This document shows positions 61,022-64,000 of a DNA stretch of 64,000 bases, piece by piece; within the stretch, counting starts at the first letter, position 1, and every line of letters begins with the position of its first letter. The stretch covers positions 119,479-183,478 of the forward strand of contig CAVSZA010000051.1 in the NCBI GenBank assembly GCA_963732095.1, written 5' to 3'. The translations under genes and the position numbers were made by a program. This DNA comes from AP-15 sp963732095 (lineage in GTDB: Bacteria > Pseudomonadota > Alphaproteobacteria > ATCC43930 > CGMCC-115725). Below the pieces are notes generated by a model. It saw only the letters and a program-made list of their open reading frames with translations, did not search any database and had not been told where the DNA came from.

Positions 61022-61252
61022 ATGTCCGAGCCGCGGCCGATCAGCTTTGATGCCCCGCTCCGACAGCGGGTCATCGAGCTGCACGTTTGGGCGGTGCGAC
61101 AAGGATTGCTCGGCACGGCAGCTGCCGAGCTGTTCGACGGTTTCTGTCAGCGGCTTGTCCTCGGTGGGCTGCCGCTCTGGCGCGCCTCGGCGGCAATGCG
61201 GACGTTGCATCCGCAATGGGGTATGCACCGACAGTACACAGATAGACATTAA
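61022..61252 (+). pseudogene. N-terminal fragment of a cyclase-domain protein
   Basis: About 66 residues (HVWAVRQGLLGTAAAELFDGFCQRLVLGGLPLWRASAAMRTLHPQWG) match the N-terminal region that precedes the catalytic domain in a family of adenylate/guanylate cyclases. Homology stops near 61222, where MHRQYTDRH and unrelated, AT-richer DNA begin; the catalytic domain is absent. An integrase remnant starts 100 bp later, so insertion of a mobile element at about 61222 is the likely cause. It starts three bases after the selenoprotein candidate. Confidence 0.65.
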
Positions 61253-61351
61253 AATCAACGACTTACCCTATCCGGCATAACCGGGTGTTACTGGGCTTTA
61301 CTGGCAGTGCCCGGAGCCTTATGGAGGGTACGATCGCTGGATAGCGGAAAC

Positions 61352-62545
61352 ATGCGGATGCCAAAGAGGATCGCGCGGCGACTGACGGCCAAAGAGGTCA
61401 TCAGCCTCAGTAAGACGCCCGGCGTGTGGGCCGTCTCCGATAACCTTTATCTGTCGGTCGTCAACCCGGGCTCAATGGCCTGGGTGTTCCGATACGAGAT
61501 CGCCGGCAAGCGCCGCGAGATGGGGCTGGGCCCTACCATTGGTTAGCCTCGCGCACGCACGCGAGGCAGCTGACGGGTACCGCCGAGGGCTTGTCGACGG
61601 CATTGATCCGCTCGATCAGCGCAAGAGCAGCCCGGGTGGCGGCCAGCATAGAAGCGGCCAAAGCCGTCACGTTCAAAGAATGCGCGTCGCGATACATCAC
61701 CGACATGTCGTCAAACTGGTGACCACTGGAGCGACGACCAATGGCGGGCATCATTGCGCGACCATGCTTTCCCGGTCATTGGCGACTTCCGGCCGGGTCG
61801 ATCGACACACGCTCGTGACAAAGGTGCTGGAACAAATCTGGCTTAGCCGTCCGGAGACTGCCCGCCGGGTTCGCGGGCGCTGGAGAGCATCTCGAATTGG
61901 GCAAGACCCGCGGCTACGCGAGGTGAAAACCCGGCTCGGTGGCGCGGCCATCTAGCGAAAATCTGTTGAAAGAAGTCGAAGGCGCGTCGCTCACCTTGCC
62001 GCTCTGCCCTATCGCTGGTGCCGGACCTCATGGGAGAGCTGCGCCGGCGAGAAGGTGCTGCGGCAGCGCGCTCGAATTTTGCATCCTGACCTGCGCCAGG
62101 ACTGACGAGGTTATCGAGGCTACGATGGGGCGAGCTCGACCTCGACCAGGCGTGTGGGTATTCCGGCTGATCGTATGAAGGGAGCCTCGAGCGTCGCGTG
62201 CCGCTCGCGCCGGCTGCAATGTCGATCATCGCGCAGCAGGCCGCCGTCCGACATTCCGACTTCGATCTTCCCCGGTATGCGCGAAGGGCGACCGATAATT
62301 CTGGCGCGATGGTGGCGTGCTGAAGGAAATGGGTTGCTCGGTCACCGTGCACGGGTTTCGCAGCAGTTTCGCGGATTGGGCCGAGGAGAGGACCGCCTTC
62401 GCGTACAGCGATTCGCGAGATGGCCCTAGCTCATTCGGTCGGATCCGCGGTCGAACAGTCATACCGCCGCACCAGAGTTGCTCGACCTGCGCCGAGCGCT
62501 TGCCGAAGAGTGGGCGAGGTTTTTGTGCGCTTAAAATCAAGTTAA
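61352..62545 (+). pseudogene. P4-type tyrosine integrase (DUF4102), heavily frameshifted
   Basis: Pieces of a full-length integrase lie in order in different frames. The arm-binding domain is PKRIARRLTAKEVISLSKTPGVWAVSDNLYLSV (61352-61546). Then come LVSLAHAREAADGYRRGLVDGIDPLDQR, TFKECASRYI, ALEFCILTCARTDEVIEATMG (catalytic Arg), WVIPADRMK, VFPGMREGRP, VTVHGFRSSFADWAEERTAF (His/Arg), MALAHSVGSAVEQSYRR (His and Tyr) and VGEVFVRLKSS with TAA at 62543. At least four frame changes are needed. This is an old, dead integrase of a genomic-island type. Confidence 0.8.
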
Positions 62546-63303
62546 CGTGCCATCGGCAATTTTGGCCGTTCATGAGAAAATGCAAGTAACGTGCCACCGT
62601 GCAATAATTGCCGGTGTATTCGACTGCTTGCGCAATGAAAATATTACTATGCCTTACACGCATATTTCTTTCGGGCTAATCATAATCGATTACTTCGCGT
62701 CAGAATATTAAAAAGCACTCTTGTCAAGAGCCAGTTAGGCCGCAAACTACTCGGCCGTTCACAACTGGCACCGAGTGCAGGCGGCCAAATGAACGCGTTA
62801 GATGGAACAGACATCGCGCGACCCGGCTGATACGAAAAGCTCGCATGGATCTCTGTCGGACATGGGGCGAGATCTGCTCGAATCCCGCTCGGGACGCTTC
62901 GAGAGATGGTTGCCAAGAAGAGATCGCGTCAGCGTCAGAAGTCGGCCGGCGGCGACTGATCACCGAGAGCCCAGCGGATATACTCGAAAGCTCGCTGGGG
63001 CCGCGGCTGCAGCCGAGTAAATGACCATCAGGACTCCTCCTCTCGAGAGCACTTTTTTAAACCCGGGTGGGGAACTGAAAATGCTCAACGAAAAACCTCT
63101 GGCGGCCGAACCGCCGGGGGCAATCGAAAGCGCCGTAACAACGCGCTAGACGATGACCGAAGGCCTAGCTGGCGGGCAATCAAAACCGTCAGCCAAACGT
63201 CAAAAAAATCGGCGCAGGAGAGCGTCCAGCCCACGCATAGCGCGCATAGCGTCCGCGCGCTTATCCGGACGGCAAGGCCTCGTTTCTCTCGCGGAGGCCG
63301 CAG
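62546..63303. other. Gene-poor stretch in the decayed island
   Basis: No supported gene. The section 62590-62720 is AT-rich. Several short open frames on both strands have no recognisable motif, good ribosome site or composition that would favour one of them. It probably represents degenerated island DNA. Confidence 0.5.
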
Positions 63304-63528
63304 ATGATCGACCCTCGCCGCGAATACCTCGACCTAATGGGCGCAATGCCCTTTGCTGAGGCAGAGCGCTGCACAACGATTCCGGCATTCCCTGGCGCGC
63401 CATTAAAGCGACGTTGCCAGTACCGACGCGGGTTCGGTTCCGGACAAGAGCCGCGATCGCTGTTTGAACCCGACGAGCACGGTAAGGCTCCTGGGTATTG
63501 CCGGGACTGTGTCGTCGCCGAGCACTAG
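63304..63528 (+). CDS. Small hypothetical protein with CxxC
   Basis: This 74-residue frame starts at ATG 63304 after GGAGG (63292-63296) (MIDPRREYLDLMGAMPFAEAERC...). It contains isolated cysteines and a C-terminal YCRDC, which might form a small zinc site. An overlapping frame on the other strand (63403-63609) is comparably plausible. It has no recognised family; perhaps an island cargo gene. Confidence 0.3.
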   Translation: MIDPRREYLDLMGAMPFAEAERCTTIPAFPGAPLKRRCQYRRGFGSGQEPRSLFEPDEHGKAPGYCRDCVVAEH

Positions 63529-63796
63529 GAAGAGAAAATCGAGGCCGTTAGTCCACTGTGCGTTGTCACTACGGGCGCGATCGTCGATATATCGCGTTCC
63601 ATCCTGCATGGCTCACCGATTCGCACGTCGCACCGGCAAGTGCCGTCGTGCTCGGCGGCGTCCCGCCGCAACACCTCGATCCCGCGCCCGTTTCGGTATG
63701 GTGCGACGTAACCGACTGGCTACGCGCCGGCTGCAACGGCATCGTCCTGCTAACAACCGATTGTCACCAGCGGGCCCGCATCCTGCGTCGAGTTCG

Positions 63797-64000
63797 TCAA
63801 TCGACGCGCAGAATCCGATACAGGTGAAGGCCTGGCTTGCGCTGCTGCGAATTCCGGCGCCGCGACCGACGCCCGTCTTTGCGATGGCGGGATGAACAGA
63901 CTTGGTCGAGCCTTCTGGGCCCGCCGATCCACGCGACGAGCCACAGCACAATAAGGGGAACGGCAAAGGCGACCCACCCCGCGGCGGCAAAGACGATGCT
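63797..64000 (-). CDS. Possible partial membrane protein at the right edge
   Basis: Reading leftwards from the window edge, one frame gives SIVFAAAGWVAFAVPLIVLWLVAWIGGPRR, a convincing membrane helix, followed by a basic tail (SRHRKDGRRSRRR) to a TGA at 63797-63799. The start is outside the window. The basic tail could also be non-coding GC-rich sequence, so support is limited. Confidence 0.3.
   Translation of the reverse strand, partial: SIVFAAAGWVAFAVPLIVLWLVAWIGGPRRLDQVCSSRHRKDGRRSRRRNSQQRKPGLHLYRILRVD

Noticed and set aside
1..64000. CRISPR arrays, rRNA and tRNA genes.
   Set aside because: No regularly spaced direct repeats, rRNA motifs or complete cloverleaf sequences were seen on either strand by eye.

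Overview
The window looks like GC-rich chromosome from an alphaproteobacterium of the Hyphomicrobiales/Rhodospirillales type. The signs are a MucR/Ros-family zinc-finger regulator, GCGAGCGCAGCGAAGC-type REP repeats, several branched-chain and oligopeptide ABC systems, many GTG/TTG starts and 1-4 base stop/start overlaps. No rRNA, tRNA or CRISPR array was seen. Most of the content is catabolic: aromatic and hydrophobic acids, P450s, a Rieske oxygenase, CoA-linked enzymes and solute uptake.

Left third (1-28.9 kb). A truncated amidohydrolase leads into an aromatic-acid cluster: benzoate-CoA ligase divergent from a BoxR/BzdR-type regulator, a two-subunit CoA-transferase, an aldo/keto reductase, an SDR, a PEP-mutase/isocitrate-lyase-type enzyme and a complete LIV-type ABC transporter whose binding-protein gene carries a one-base frameshift. 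A tungstate-type binding protein and permease (no ATPase), a secreted phosphoesterase-like protein and a TetR regulator follow. Next comes a redox operon: amidohydrolase, P450, 3Fe-4S ferredoxin, 2Fe-2S ferredoxin and CYP153-like P450, behind a promoter with a near-perfect TetR-type palindrome at the expected transcription start. Then lie an enoyl-CoA hydratase, a KaiC-like ATPase overlapping a hybrid histidine kinase (each with one extra base), a ThDP enzyme and a SnoaL-like protein.

Middle (29-35 kb) is a scrambled island: an N-terminally truncated flavin monooxygenase, a serine recombinase behind a 17-bp palindrome, an IS110 transposase with a structured 5' leader (possible bridge RNA), remnants of a TIR-like defence effector, a decayed alpha/beta hydrolase and a glycosyltransferase with a frameshift.

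Right half (35-61 kb) is mostly intact: SDR, MucR, a quinoprotein-relay pair (zinc metallohydrolase and SoxYZ-like carrier), LysR/pirin, a polyamine-type ABC operon with a DUF155 gene, a Rieske oxygenase, a GNAT protein, a peptide-type ABC operon with two tandem binding proteins and no ATPases, a methyltransferase, a cyclase-TPR protein, a Cys-rich secreted protein, a VOC protein, a flavin-dependent enzyme and an SDR. The end (61-64 kb) holds a truncated cyclase N-terminus, a heavily decayed tyrosine integrase and poorly coding DNA.

The observation I rate highest is at 60398-61018. It is an otherwise intact DsbA/FrnE-family gene whose CPWC active site reads TGA-P-W-C, followed 13 nt later by a hairpin that fits the bacterial SECIS rules. 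This makes it a candidate selenoprotein. A second is structural: each of the three binding-protein genes is separated from its permease or ATPase gene by the same kind of compound GC-rich palindrome.
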